This document shows positions 1 through 8,561 of a DNA stretch of 64,000 nt, piece after piece. The notes under the pieces are model-generated. The model was not told where the DNA came from. It saw only the letters and a program-made list of their open reading frames with translations, and did no database searches. The position numbers and the translations under genes are program-made. Each line of letters starts with the position of its first letter. Within the stretch, counting starts at the first letter, position 1. The DNA comes from Hamadaea sp013361475 (GTDB taxonomy: Bacteria > Actinomycetota > Actinomycetes > Mycobacteriales > Micromonosporaceae), in the NCBI RefSeq assembly GCF_040654195.1, contig NZ_JBFAHM010000001.1, positions 372,001 through 436,000 of the forward strand, in the 5' to 3' direction.

Positions 1-642
1 GGGGCGGAGGGGCAGCCGCTCGCGCCGCGACTGGCGTCGGTGGGGGTCGTGCAGTGGCCGCCGCCTACGCAGCGGGAGCCCACCGCCGGACAGCTACGCG
101 CGACCACCAACGGCCGGCATCCCCTGCGCGCCCGCGCCCGCCGGCTGGACCTGCCGGACGAGGAGGAGCAGGCCCGCCTGATCGTCGCCGACCTGACGGT
201 GGCGTTGGAGGAGATCGGCCGGCTGCATCCGTTCAACAAGGGCATGGGCCTGGCCGCGCCGCAGCTCGGCGTGGACGCCGCCGCCGCGGTCATCCGCCAG
301 CCCGGCCGAGGTGAACCGTTCGTGCTGCTCAACCCGGTGATCGTGGAGGAGTCCACCGAGGCCGACGAGCAACCCGAAGGCTGTCTGTCCTACTTCGACT
401 TCCGCGGCTGGGTCCGGCGACCGCTGCGCATCGTGATCGAGCATCAGCGGTTCGACGGCGGCCGGGTGGTGAGCACCTTCGAACGTGGGCTGGCGCGGCT
501 GGTCGGGCACGAGGTGGACCACCTGGCCGGACGGCTCTACGTCGACCGGATGCCGCCGGACGCGCCGCTGGTTCCGTTGGCCGACTACAGCTCGGGGCCG
601 TGGGTCTACGATCAGCAGCCGTTGGAGCAGAAGGCCTGGTAA
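1..642 (+). CDS. def: Peptide deformylase, 5' end outside the window
   Basis: Peptide deformylase removes the N-terminal formyl group from nascent proteins in the cytoplasm, using a metal ion. The three family motifs are present in order: GMGLAAPQ (about codon 81 of the visible frame), EGCLS (about 126) and HEVDHL (about 170), which supplies the two histidines and the catalytic glutamate. The reading frame is open to the first base of the window, so the true start may lie upstream; the first internal candidate is a GTG at 40. Its last 31 bp overlap the 3' end of the convergent CPBP protease gene. Everything needed for catalysis is visible, so it looks functional. Confidence 0.9.
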   Translation, partial: GAEGQPLAPRLASVGVVQWPPPTQREPTAGQLRATTNGRHPLRARARRLDLPDEEEQARLIVADLTVALEEIGRLHPFNKGMGLAAPQLGVDAAAAVIRQPGRGEPFVLLNPVIVEESTEADEQPEGCLSYFDFRGWVRRPLRIVIEHQRFDGGRVVSTFERGLARLVGHEVDHLAGRLYVDRMPPDAPLVPLADYSSGPWVYDQQPLEQKAW

Positions 643-1355
643 CCGACGAAGGCGACCACGTCGAGCAGGGTGTGCGCGACGATGAGCGGCCCGATCCGCC
701 GCCATTTGAGGTAGACGAGCGCGAACACCACGCCCATGATCGCGTTGCCGACGAACCCGCCGAACCCTTGATACAGGTGGTAGGAGCCGCGGAGCAGGGC
801 GCTCGCGGCGATCACCGCCGGGACCGACCAGCGCAGCTCCCGCAGTCGGGTCACCAGGTACCCGACCACGACCACCTCCTCCAGCACGGCGTTCTGCACG
901 GCGGAGAGGATCAGGACCGGCACGCTCCACCAGAGGTCTGGCAGTCCGGACGCGCTCACCTCGGTGTTCAAGCCGAGCGCGCGAGCTCCGAAGTAGAGGC
1001 CCAGCCCGGGAATCCCGATCAGCGCGGCCAGCGCCGCGCCTCCGCCCAGATCGAACCAGGGCCGCTGCAGGTCCAGGCCGAGCACCAGGCGCGGCTTGCC
1101 GGGGTCCCGCCCCAGCAAGTGGTACGCGAGCCCGACGACGACGAGGGCGAAGAAGATGTCGAGCAGTTGGTACGTGAGGTCGAAGTAGGGCCGGACCGAG
1201 CGGGAGACGTTGAGGGCGGACGTCTGACTCGACAATGGACCGGGCTGGGTCAGCTTGGAGATCAGCGACACCAACGAATAAATCGCCGATTGTCCAAGTG
1301 ATAGGCCGAGGACCAGGAGCAACTCGTTGCGGCGGCGTACGGCGAGGTTCCTCAC
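612..1355 (-). CDS. CPBP family intramembrane metalloprotease
   Basis: A 247-residue polytopic membrane protein of the CAAX-protease/bacteriocin-processing (CPBP, Abi) family. The diagnostic pieces are the paired glutamates EE (about residues 159-160), a histidine in YHLYQG (about 193) followed by a glycine-rich membrane segment, and a last histidine in HTLLD (about 228). The arginine that usually follows the EE pair (EExxxR) is replaced by Gly-Tyr, so activity is uncertain. The frame continues to a GTG at 1394, but I prefer the GTG at 1355 because it leaves the palindrome at 1367-1383 outside the coding region. It is transcribed divergently from the flavohemoglobin gene. Its substrate is unknown. 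Confidence 0.75.
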   Translation of the reverse strand: MRNLAVRRRNELLLVLGLSLGQSAIYSLVSLISKLTQPGPLSSQTSALNVSRSVRPYFDLTYQLLDIFFALVVVGLAYHLLGRDPGKPRLVLGLDLQRPWFDLGGGAALAALIGIPGLGLYFGARALGLNTEVSASGLPDLWWSVPVLILSAVQNAVLEEVVVVGYLVTRLRELRWSVPAVIAASALLRGSYHLYQGFGGFVGNAIMGVVFALVYLKWRRIGPLIVAHTLLDVVAFVGYQAFCSNGC

Positions 1356-1366
1356 GCCCCGCACTA

Positions 1367-1383
1367 TCGCACAAGTTGTGCGA
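1367..1383. promoter_or_regulatory. Perfect palindrome between divergent genes, candidate operator
   Basis: TCGCACAA-G-TTGTGCGA is an exact inverted repeat with 8-bp arms around one base. It lies between the start of the CPBP gene (1355, minus) and that of the globin-reductase gene (1417, plus), where a dimeric repressor could control both. It does not match the operators I know for Rex, LexA or NsrR. Confidence 0.45.
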
Positions 1384-1416
1384 CTTGCCGTCACTGATTG
1401 TCGCGAGAGTCGTTAC

Positions 1417-2529
1417 GTGTCCGACCTGCAACGGCTGTTGAAGGAGTCCTGGACCCTCGTCGAAGAGGAGCAGGACAAGTTGGCCGGCTACTTCTACGCC
1501 CGTATTTTCCTAGGTCGTCCCGAACTCAGAGACCTCTTTCCGGTCACCATGGATGTCCAGCGAGCACGACTGCTGGGCGCGATCGTCAGCGCCATCCAGA
1601 CCGTCGACGATCCCGAACGATTCGACGAGTACCTGCGGTCCCTCGGCCGCGACCACCGCAAGTTCCAAGTCGTTCCGGAGCAGTACGAAGTGGTCGGCGC
1701 GGCGTTGCTGGAGGCGCTGCGTACCTTCGGCCGGGGCGACTGGACTCCCGAGTACGACCAGGCGTGGCGGGACGCGTACGACGTCATCGCCCGCAAGATG
1801 CTGGCCGGGGCGGAGGCCGACACCAACCCCGCCTTCGTCCACGCCGAAGTAGTCCACCACGAACGGCGCGGACGCGACATCGGCATGCTGCGCGTACGCC
1901 CACTGCAACACCTGGAGTACCGCCCGGGGCAGTACGTCAGCCTGGAATGCCCGAAGTACCAGCCGCGCGTGTGGCGTACGTATTCGATCGCCAACGCGCC
2001 CCGGCCCGACGGGACCATGGACTTCCACATCCGGGCGCTCGGCGCGGGCTGGGTCTCCGGCGCGCTGGTCCGGCGTACGCTCCCCGGCGACATGCTCCGG
2101 CTGGCCGCACCCATGGGGACCATGGCTGTCGATCGGCGGTCGCAGCGCGACATCGTGCTGATCGCCGGCGGCACGGGCCTGGCGCCGATCAAGGCGATCA
2201 TCGAGGAGCTGGCGACCTTCAACCGGACGCGCTGGGTGCACGTGTTCTACGGCGCCCGGGATCGGGAGGACCTCTACGACCTGCCGGACCTGCAACGGCT
2301 GGCCGCGGTTTACCCCTGGCTGTCGCTGATGCCGGTCTGCTCGCACGACTCCGGCTGGGGCGGCGAGGAAGGCCTGCTCAGCGAGGTCGTCCGGCGCTAC
2401 GGCCCATGGCAGGACCACGACTTCTACCTGTCCGGCTCACCCGCGATGATCCGCGCGACCCTGCGGGCGCTCAACGAACTCCAGGTTCCTTCGATGCGCG
2501 TCAAGTACGACGCCTTCGCCGACTACTAG
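1417..2529 (+). CDS. Flavohemoprotein-like globin-reductase
   Basis: A 370-residue two-part cytoplasmic protein. The N-terminal globin domain (about 1-135) has a tyrosine pair at 25/27 in the B-helix position and a probable proximal haem histidine at about 80, in RDHRKF before a P-E-x-Y segment typical of flavohemoglobins. The C-terminal ferredoxin-reductase module has the FAD motif RTYS (187-190), the NAD(P)H loop GGTGLAP (251-257) and a late FYLSGSP motif. Proteins of this design oxidise nitric oxide to nitrate or reduce haem-bound ligands; the role here is inferred. The GTG at 1417 starts directly before the first globin helix; earlier in-frame starts would run through the palindrome at 1367-1383. 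Confidence 0.85.
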   Translation: MSDLQRLLKESWTLVEEEQDKLAGYFYARIFLGRPELRDLFPVTMDVQRARLLGAIVSAIQTVDDPERFDEYLRSLGRDHRKFQVVPEQYEVVGAALLEALRTFGRGDWTPEYDQAWRDAYDVIARKMLAGAEADTNPAFVHAEVVHHERRGRDIGMLRVRPLQHLEYRPGQYVSLECPKYQPRVWRTYSIANAPRPDGTMDFHIRALGAGWVSGALVRRTLPGDMLRLAAPMGTMAVDRRSQRDIVLIAGGTGLAPIKAIIEELATFNRTRWVHVFYGARDREDLYDLPDLQRLAAVYPWLSLMPVCSHDSGWGGEEGLLSEVVRRYGPWQDHDFYLSGSPAMIRATLRALNELQVPSMRVKYDAFADY

Positions 2530-2542
2530 GCCGCTAGGTGAT

Positions 2543-2572
2543 GAGGCCGGGCGAACCGTCTCGCCCGGCCTC
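2543..2572. terminator. Convergent bidirectional hairpin
   Basis: Perfect 12-bp arms (GAGGCCGGGCGA / TCGCCCGGCCTC) around a 6-base loop, between the ends of two convergent genes. There is no long T run, as is common in GC-rich actinobacteria. Confidence 0.75.
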
Positions 2573-2578
2573 GGTCAC

Positions 2579-4912
2579 TCAGCCTTCTCGGAACTCGACG
2601 GCGAACGGCCCCGTCCGTGGAATGACGACGACGTTCGCAGTCGCGAAGTCGGTCCCTCCTTGCCAGATCGGGCCGCCTTCGTCGCCGCAGTAGCACTGCA
2701 GCTTCACGCGTTGCGGGCCGAGGACGAACAGCTCGGCGGTGACCGGTGCGGCGGATGATCCGTCCCGGATGCCCATGATGTCGCCCGTGACGGCGTTACG
2801 CACGAGGAACCGGCTGCTTCCGGTACCGGACCAGGTGATCGTCACCTTGGTGCCCTGCTTCAGCCGGTAGTCGTACGTCGTCGTCTTGCCCGTCCGAACC
2901 TTGACCAGGTCGGCCAGCCACCGGTTGCCGGTCCCGCCGCTCCACTGGTTCGCGTGACCGTCCGCCCCGAAGTACAGCGGCCACTTGTACGGGCCGAGAT
3001 AGTCCACCGTGTAGGTGCCGTCGGAGGCGATGGGCGTGTAGCGGACGTCCGCCCCGCTGCCGAAGTCTGGCTGGACGATGCCGACGTAACCATGGGTCGG
3101 CGTGCCGCCGGTCGAGGTGGTGACCTTTCCGCTGATCATTCCAGCCCGATCAAGCCTGATCGTCGGCACGGCCAGCGTTTGTCCCTTGGCGACGGAGAAG
3201 ACGGCCGCATCGCCCTGCACCCCGGTCCCGCCGGTGGTGCCGACCCATTGCGCCCCCAGAACCGACCCACGCTCCGGCAGCGCGAACAGCTCGTACTCCC
3301 CAGGCTCGACGTACATCGTGACCCGGCCGTCGCTTCCGCTGCGTCGGCAGTAATCGCTGATCTCGAAGCTCGTCCGGGTCGCGGTGTAGAGGCAGACGTC
3401 GGCGACCGGCTGCCCGGTCGCCCGGTCCACCACGCTCGTCGTGAGCTTCGCCAACGGCTGCATGACCGCCGTCACCTGGCTCTGCTGGCCCGCCGTGATC
3501 GTCACGGTCGCGACGTCGGCCTGGAAGGAGTAGCCCTCGGAGCTGACATTCACCCGGTAGGTCCCGGCCGGGACGTCCGGGATGATCAGTTCGCCGGTCT
3601 CCGTGCCACTACCCAGATATCCGCCGTCGAGGTACGCCTCGAATCGCGGAATGGATGCTCCGGTCAGCGCGTCGGTGGCCGTGATCCGGAGGCTGCCTGT
3701 CGGCAGGCGCGAGTCGTCGACGGTGGTGGTCTGGCCGGCCGTCACGGTGATCACGCTGGCCGTCGCCGAACTGATCTTCCCGTAGGCCCACTGCTGGAAG
3801 CCGGTCTCCCAGTTCTCGAAGGCGATCGTGTAGTTCCCGGCGAACAACTGCTCGAACGCGTAGTCGCCGGACATCGAAGTGCTGGTGTAGACGCCCGCGC
3901 CGGACTGGACTGACGACACGCTCACCGACAATCCCGGCATCGGGCTGCCGTCAGCCGCGGTGAACCGCCCCGCGATCCGGCCGATCCCGGGCAACTGCTC
4001 GTCCACCGTGGTCACCGAGTCGCCGATGACCCGGAACCTCGTGGCCTGATCCTCGGCGAGTTTGCCCGGAGCCCACTCCTTCGCTCCGGAGCTCAACCGG
4101 ACCGACAACAGATAATCGCCTGGTTGCAGACCGTCGATGCGGTATGCGCCGGTCGCGTCGGTCTGCCCGTAGCCCATCGAGGGACCGGCCTCCGCGCCGA
4201 CCGAGACGTACGCGGCGGGCGTGCCGTCGGCGTACGTCACGTGTCCGGCGAGCGAGCCGGTCGGCAGAGCGGTGTCGTCGACGACAACGGTCTGGCCGAT
4301 GCCGACGGTGAACACCGTGGCCGTCGCCGGATCGCGAGTCCCGTACGCGTACTGGGGTGTGCCGCCGGTCCAGAACGACACGGTGTAGGAGCCGGGCAGC
4401 ACGGCGACCCGATAGGTGCCGTCTGCCACCGTGTTGGTCGACGCGGTGCTGATCCCGTCCACCTGAACGTAGGCGCCGTCGACGCCGGCTCCGGAGCTGT
4501 CAGTGAACTTGCCCTGGATGACACCAGTCGGCAGGAAGGACTCGTCGACGGTGGTCACCGCCCCGGCCGTGACGGCGAACAGATCCGCGTCGGCAGCGGA
4601 GAGTTTGTGGTGCGCGTATTGCTTGGGATGCCCGGGGTATCCCTCGCCGCGGACCCAGACGCGGTAGGACGCGCCGGCCGGAACGCCGTCGATCGTGTAG
4701 TGGCCGGTGTAGTCGGTCGTGGCGTAGCCGTTGAAGGACTCGTCGGTGGATTCGACCGACACCGTCGCGTACGCGGCCGCAGCGCCGTCGGCCTCGGTGA
4801 TCGTTCCGCTGATCGTTCCGGTGTCCTCGGCGTACGCGGGACTGCCGAGCGCGACGGCCGCGAGGATCGCGGCGGTCATCGTTCCGAGCCCGCGCAGGAG
4901 TGATCTGCTCAT
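2579..4912 (-). CDS. Secreted protein of repeated carboxypeptidase-regulatory-like beta domains
   Basis: A 777-residue exported protein. The start at 4912 gives a clear signal peptide (MSRSLLRGLG, a hydrophobic Ala/Leu stretch, then AYA before EDTG). The rest is a string of roughly 90-residue modules with the pattern GTISGTIT-DG-A-V---Y-TDYTGHYTIDGVPAG-Y, the CarboxypepD_reg/SdrB-like beta-sandwich fold. About five clear modules occupy the first two thirds; the C-terminal third has looser modules, and two cysteines appear near the end (LQCYC). There is no LPxTG motif or C-terminal membrane anchor, so it is probably released or loosely wall-associated. No catalytic domain is visible; an adhesive or scaffolding role is inferred. 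The frame runs on upstream to 5101, but that part lacks secretion features. Confidence 0.75.
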   Translation of the reverse strand: MSRSLLRGLGTMTAAILAAVALGSPAYAEDTGTISGTITEADGAAAAYATVSVESTDESFNGYATTDYTGHYTIDGVPAGASYRVWVRGEGYPGHPKQYAHHKLSAADADLFAVTAGAVTTVDESFLPTGVIQGKFTDSSGAGVDGAYVQVDGISTASTNTVADGTYRVAVLPGSYTVSFWTGGTPQYAYGTRDPATATVFTVGIGQTVVVDDTALPTGSLAGHVTYADGTPAAYVSVGAEAGPSMGYGQTDATGAYRIDGLQPGDYLLSVRLSSGAKEWAPGKLAEDQATRFRVIGDSVTTVDEQLPGIGRIAGRFTAADGSPMPGLSVSVSSVQSGAGVYTSTSMSGDYAFEQLFAGNYTIAFENWETGFQQWAYGKISSATASVITVTAGQTTTVDDSRLPTGSLRITATDALTGASIPRFEAYLDGGYLGSGTETGELIIPDVPAGTYRVNVSSEGYSFQADVATVTITAGQQSQVTAVMQPLAKLTTSVVDRATGQPVADVCLYTATRTSFEISDYCRRSGSDGRVTMYVEPGEYELFALPERGSVLGAQWVGTTGGTGVQGDAAVFSVAKGQTLAVPTIRLDRAGMISGKVTTSTGGTPTHGYVGIVQPDFGSGADVRYTPIASDGTYTVDYLGPYKWPLYFGADGHANQWSGGTGNRWLADLVKVRTGKTTTYDYRLKQGTKVTITWSGTGSSRFLVRNAVTGDIMGIRDGSSAAPVTAELFVLGPQRVKLQCYCGDEGGPIWQGGTDFATANVVVIPRTGPFAVEFREG

Positions 4913-5173
4913 GCTTCCCCAAGGGGTGAGAAAGGGACGGGTTCGGGGTGGGCCAAATCGATGCCCGATGAGCTCCCCGTGGCGCTCACGATAGTGGACC
5001 CCTACGACGATCCGGTGCCCGCGAACGCACGCCCCGCGATGGAGCCGGGGTGGTCGCTTGGGCCGGTGGCGTGGCTGCCCGCGGGCCCCGCCGCGCCCCA
5101 CCGGATAGTCGCTTTGCTCTCCCTCGGCGGGGCAGGGTATTCTCGTCCGGCGACGATCTCACCGATCGCCGTT

Positions 5174-5263
5174 GGAGGCTTCGCCTAGTCCGGTCTATGG
5201 CGCCGCACTGCTAATGCGGTTTGGGTTTAACGCCCATCCGGGGTTCAAATCCCCGAGCCTCCG
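5174..5263 (+). tRNA. tRNA-Ser (GCU)
   Basis: Class II tRNA with a long variable arm. The acceptor strands GGAGGCT and AGCCTCC pair perfectly (5174-5180 with 5256-5262), with discriminator G at 5263. The anticodon stem CCGCA/TGCGG encloses loop CTGCTAA, giving anticodon GCT at 5210-5212. The T-arm contains GGTTCAAATCC. CCA is not encoded. Confidence 0.95.
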
Positions 5264-5355
5264 CTCGCCGATCGCCTCGGGCCTCGTGCTCGATGTGACC
5301 GGGGAAACCCGATTAGTCCGCTCGGTGGACCTTGTGTAGACTGAGCGGGCGCCGA

Positions 5356-5428
5356 GCGCCCGTAGCTCAACGGATAGAGCATCTGACTACGGATCAGAAG
5401 GTTAGGGGTTCGAGTCCCTTCGGGCGCG
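5356..5428 (+). tRNA. tRNA-Arg (ACG)
   Basis: Acceptor arms GCGCCCG/CGGGCGC pair perfectly (5356-5362 with 5421-5427), discriminator G at 5428. Anticodon stem TCTGA/TCAGA with loop CTACGGA gives ACG, read as ICG after deamination by TadA, whose gene is in this window at 18509. The T-arm has GGTTCGAGTCC. Confidence 0.95.
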
Positions 5429-5433
5429 CAGCA

Positions 5434-5462
5434 CGGCCCCCATCCCAACGGGATGGGGGCCG
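5434..5462 (+). terminator. Terminator of tRNA-Arg
   Basis: Perfect 13-bp stem (CGGCCCCCATCCC / GGGATGGGGGCCG) with an AAC loop, starting 5 bases after the tRNA and followed by a short T-rich stretch. Confidence 0.85.
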
Positions 5463-5518
5463 ATCTCGTTTCTGGGGTTCGGTCTCGCGCCCTACGCCGT
5501 CCGGCGCGCCGACCGCCG

Positions 5519-5740
5519 TCAGGAAGCCTCGCGATCCTTCACGTAGACGGCCTCTCCCTGGCGTCCCTCGATCAGGCCTTCGGCCTTGAGGACCAGCATC
5601 GCGCCGCGGACGGAGCCGTAGCTGATGCCGTATTCCTCCCGGAGTTGCGAGATCGACGGCAGCTTGTCCCCGGGGCGCAGCTCACCAGACTTGATCTGTT
5701 CACGGATCGTGTCCGCAAGCTTGACGTACTTGGCGGTCAT
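5519..5740 (-). CDS. Mini GntR-family winged-helix regulator
   Basis: A 73-residue protein that is almost only the GntR winged helix: LADTIREQIKSGEL, PGDKLPS, LREEYGISYGSVRGAMLVL (recognition helix region), then GLIEGRQGEAVYV as the wing. No effector-binding domain follows, unlike normal GntR proteins (about 240 residues); such short forms are common in actinobacteria and in their integrative elements. The ATG at 5740 is chosen because GGGAGAAGAAG precedes it at good spacing; the frame is open up to 5806 but that part has no domain. It is a single gene beside tRNA-Arg, facing it. The target is unknown; inverted repeats upstream (5817-5841) may be its own operator. Confidence 0.7.
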   Translation of the reverse strand: MTAKYVKLADTIREQIKSGELRPGDKLPSISQLREEYGISYGSVRGAMLVLKAEGLIEGRQGEAVYVKDREAS

Positions 5741-6279
5741 CTTCTTCTCCCTGACAGGCTCGCCTGAGTAGTAGATCACTGTCACTGGGGTTCCATCAAC
5801 TACCAAAAGCCGCTCAACGTAGTCGAGGAGAATTACTACGTCGAATCAGTTCATCGATAGACACTTATCACCTTCGGGCTGGGCGACCAGGTGAAGGCTT
5901 CTGGACGGAAGCATCGGGTTTGCCGTACGCGGGTCCGGAAGGCCATCCTCCAAGCGTCCGATGCGCTGTCGCGTTATCAAAATGTTACGTAGCGTGCGAT
6001 CTTGACGCTGTGTAGCCGTCTGCCAGATGTCTGTCCGGAAATATCGCCCGGATCCGAATCCAAATCGGTCGCCGTTTAACGCAGAGTCACTTGATCAGGT
6101 CCGGCCCCGAATTCACGGTTACCGGTGAGTAGCTAGAGGGCTTGTGACGTATCTCGCGGAGCGGAAACATGCGTGACACAACATTGCCGTCCGTTGCCAT
6201 CCACGCTCCCTCTCGGCTACCGCAGAGCCGATCCGCGTTAACGGCGTACGACGGGCAACAGCTTCGAGGAGGACCCCCA
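5741..6279. other. 539-bp gene-free region with inverted repeats
   Basis: No convincing gene. The stretch is more AT-rich than its surroundings and should hold the promoters of the minus-strand GntR gene and the plus-strand DUF6230 gene. Visible structure: ACGTAGT (5817-5823) and ACTACGT (5835-5841), an inverted repeat with 11-bp spacing; also TGACAG (5752-5757) facing CTGTCA (5779-5784). Nothing else stands out up to the Shine-Dalgarno sequence at 6266. Confidence 0.5.
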
Positions 6280-6912
6280 GTGAAGGACTCGAACGGCAAC
6301 CCGGTGCAGGGTCGCACCAGGTGGCGGCGGTTCGCTGCCGTCGTCATCCCGGCGGCGGTCGTCGCCGGCGGCCTGATGACCGGCGTCGCGCAGGGCAAAG
6401 TGCCCGTGGCGCTCAACGTCTCCGGGCAGAGCTTCAAGATCAGCGCCAACGAGCTGACCGGCACCGGCTTCACCCAGTACGGAAGCGTCGCGGTCAAGAA
6501 GGACGGTACGCAGATCCCGGTGGCCGCGTCCGGCATCAAGTCGGCCGAGCTCGTCAACCTCTGCCAGTCCGTCGTCGTCGTGCCCGGCCACCTGTCGCTG
6601 GTCATCCGGGCCGGCCGTACGGACGGCCACCCGGCGACCGCCCAGAACCTGCTCATCGGCATGGATGCCCTCGCCGGTGACGCCACGTTCACGAACATCG
6701 ACATCGGCACCGACGCCTCCGCCCTGTCCAAGGATGGCTTCAGCAGCCACGGGCAGACCGGCGCGTTCGGCCAGGAGGCCGACAAGGTCGAGATCCACAA
6801 CCTCAAGCAGCGCGCGTACAGCACCAACGCGGGCACGTTCACCCTCACCGGCCTGTCGATGAAGGTGGACCTCACGGGCTACGAGTGCTTCGCCGACTCG
6901 GCTCTGGACTGA
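6280..6912 (+). CDS. DUF6230 family exported/membrane-anchored protein
   Basis: A 210-residue protein with a basic N-terminus (TRWRRFAAV) followed by one hydrophobic segment rich in Ala/Val/Gly ending at VAQG, a signal anchor or signal peptide. The rest is a beta-rich extracellular domain with two cysteines (in VNLCQS and YECFAD) that could form a disulfide. The GTG at 6280 is preferred because GAGGAGG lies 7 bases upstream; the frame is open from 6169 without another good ribosome site. The gene is followed 88 bp later by a DUF6114 gene, and in my memory these two families travel together in actinomycetes. The molecular function is unknown; an envelope role is inferred. Confidence 0.7.
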   Translation: MKDSNGNPVQGRTRWRRFAAVVIPAAVVAGGLMTGVAQGKVPVALNVSGQSFKISANELTGTGFTQYGSVAVKKDGTQIPVAASGIKSAELVNLCQSVVVVPGHLSLVIRAGRTDGHPATAQNLLIGMDALAGDATFTNIDIGTDASALSKDGFSSHGQTGAFGQEADKVEIHNLKQRAYSTNAGTFTLTGLSMKVDLTGYECFADSALD

Positions 6913-7000
6913 CCGCGCCCATGGTGTGACGATCGGCCGGCCGCCCGACCCCTGGGCGGCCGGCTCGACGGTCACCCGCACTGCCTGGAGGCAAACTCCT

Positions 7001-8491
7001 ATGGAAAACACCCCTCGGGAACAGGAGACGACTGCCGTCGAGCAGCCGTCGCCGGCCGTCCGAGCGGACCCACCCTCCGTCTGGCAGCGGTTCCGCACCT
7101 GGCGGCGGGCTAGGCCGTTCTGGGGTGGACTGCTGGCGATCCTGGCCGGCGTCGAGATCTACGCCTCGACGCAGACGTCCATCGGGGACATCGTTCTCAA
7201 GGTGGGCGTCGAAGGGTTCCAGGCGTACCTGATTCCCCTGATGCTGGTCCTCGCGGGCTTCCTGGCCTGGTTCACCCCGGCGCAGCGGGCCTTCTACGGG
7301 ATCATCAGCGCGTTCATCTCGGTGTACGCGTTGATCGGCGTGAACTTCGGCGGCTGGATCCTGGGCACGCTGCTCGGGATGACCGCCGGTGCGCTGATCT
7401 TCTCGTGGAGCCCGGTCGACCCCGAGTCGGCGAACGCCTCGGGCGGCCCCGGTTCGGACGACGAGCCGGGATCCGCCGCGGACACCGAGGACGACGGGGA
7501 CGAGCACAGCCCGCGGCACGCGGCCACCGACGAGATCCGTGAACCGGATCTCGGGGAGCCCGACCTCGTCCGGGGTCGGGCCGACGGAGCCGCCCGCGGG
7601 AAGCTGCTCGCCGTCACGATGGTGCCGCTGCTGATCGCGGCCATCGGCGTCGTCGCGATGCGATCGGCTCCGGCGGCGTACGCGGCGAGCTGTCCCACGC
7701 CGAGCCGCACTGCCACCCGCGCTCCGAAGCCGTCGGCGAGTACTTCGCCGGCGGCTCCGGCGCCGTCGGCCAGCCCTTCGGCGAAGGCGTCGCCGTCCGC
7801 GTCGCCGTCGCCGTCGCCGTCCACGGGCGTCCTCGGGCAGATCGTCGACGGTCTGATCGATCTGTTCACCCCGGACAGCCCGTCGCCGACCCCCTCGGCG
7901 TCGGGGACGACCCCCAAGCCGGCCACCTCTCCGGGAACCACCACTCCGAAGAAGGTGACCACGACCAAGTCGCCGGCCAGCCGGCGTACCGTGACCTGCC
8001 CCGGGCAGTCGGCCTCGGCCTCGCCGTCGGCCGTCCCGCCCGCGAAGCAGTTGCAGGCCGCGGCCGGTCAGGTCGACGTCACGGCCAAGCCGGGGCTGCT
8101 CACCGGCTCGAAGGTCACCATGGTGAACCTGGCGTTCCAAGGCATCGTGGACCTGCCGACTGCGGACGGCACGATCCCGGTGCTGAAGTTCACCATGAAC
8201 AGCTCCGTCACCGACGACTTCAAGCTGCACACGTACGGCCGGGGCAAGTCGCCGGACGTCGACTTCATCACCGATCAGCTGACGGTGCGGGAGAACGTCG
8301 TCTTCTACACCAGCCGGTTCCAGGCCAAGCTGTTCGGCCTGCTGCCGGTGGACTACTCGCCGTCGCACCCGCCGGACATCCCGATCCCGCCGCTGATCCC
8401 GATCATCTTCACGGATCCGCACATCGAGCTGGTCTGGGTGAACTCCGACGTGCTGACGGCCAGGCCGCAACTGGTCACCAAGCCGGTCTGA
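7001..8491 (+). CDS. DUF6114 membrane protein with extended extracellular part
   Basis: A 496-residue protein. Residues about 30-135 carry the DUF6114 membrane region: FWGGLLAILAGVEI, then several hydrophobic helices including YLIPLMLVLAGFLAWF and GGWILGTLLGMTAGALIF. An acidic linker follows (about 140-200), then another hydrophobic helix (LLAVTMVPLLIAAIGVV), a Ser/Pro/Ala-rich stalk (about 235-360), and a C-terminal globular domain resembling the DUF6230 partner in beta-strand pattern. The ATG at 7001 has GGAGG 9 bases upstream. Probably co-transcribed with the DUF6230 gene. Function unknown; the build suggests a protein that projects from the membrane through the wall. Confidence 0.7.
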   Translation: MENTPREQETTAVEQPSPAVRADPPSVWQRFRTWRRARPFWGGLLAILAGVEIYASTQTSIGDIVLKVGVEGFQAYLIPLMLVLAGFLAWFTPAQRAFYGIISAFISVYALIGVNFGGWILGTLLGMTAGALIFSWSPVDPESANASGGPGSDDEPGSAADTEDDGDEHSPRHAATDEIREPDLGEPDLVRGRADGAARGKLLAVTMVPLLIAAIGVVAMRSAPAAYAASCPTPSRTATRAPKPSASTSPAAPAPSASPSAKASPSASPSPSPSTGVLGQIVDGLIDLFTPDSPSPTPSASGTTPKPATSPGTTTPKKVTTTKSPASRRTVTCPGQSASASPSAVPPAKQLQAAAGQVDVTAKPGLLTGSKVTMVNLAFQGIVDLPTADGTIPVLKFTMNSSVTDDFKLHTYGRGKSPDVDFITDQLTVRENVVFYTSRFQAKLFGLLPVDYSPSHPPDIPIPPLIPIIFTDPHIELVWVNSDVLTARPQLVTKPV

Positions 8492-8516
8492 GCGGCGACC
8501 ACTCCGCAGACATGAC

Positions 8517-8550
8517 AAGGGCGGGCATCCCAGCCGGGGTGCCCGCCCTT
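8517..8550. terminator. Convergent hairpin terminator
   Basis: AAGGGCGGGCATCCC pairs with GGGGTGCCCGCCCTT (15-bp stem with one G-T wobble, AGCC loop). The A and T ends make it usable from both strands; it separates the convergent DUF6114 and DUF885 genes. Confidence 0.85.
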
Positions 8551-8561
8551 CGCGTACGCCG

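Noticed and set aside
5174..5428. tRNA-Ser/tRNA-Arg pair as a current integration site
   Set aside because: No duplicated 3' tRNA segment found downstream within the window, and no integrase nearby.
5332..5589. Open frame across tRNA-Arg and its terminator
   Set aside because: It runs through a tRNA and a terminator hairpin and encodes nothing recognisable.
6872..8518. 548-codon minus-strand frame opposite the DUF6114 gene
   Set aside because: Arginine-rich low-complexity translation with no family features; an antisense shadow of the Ser/Pro stalk coding region.
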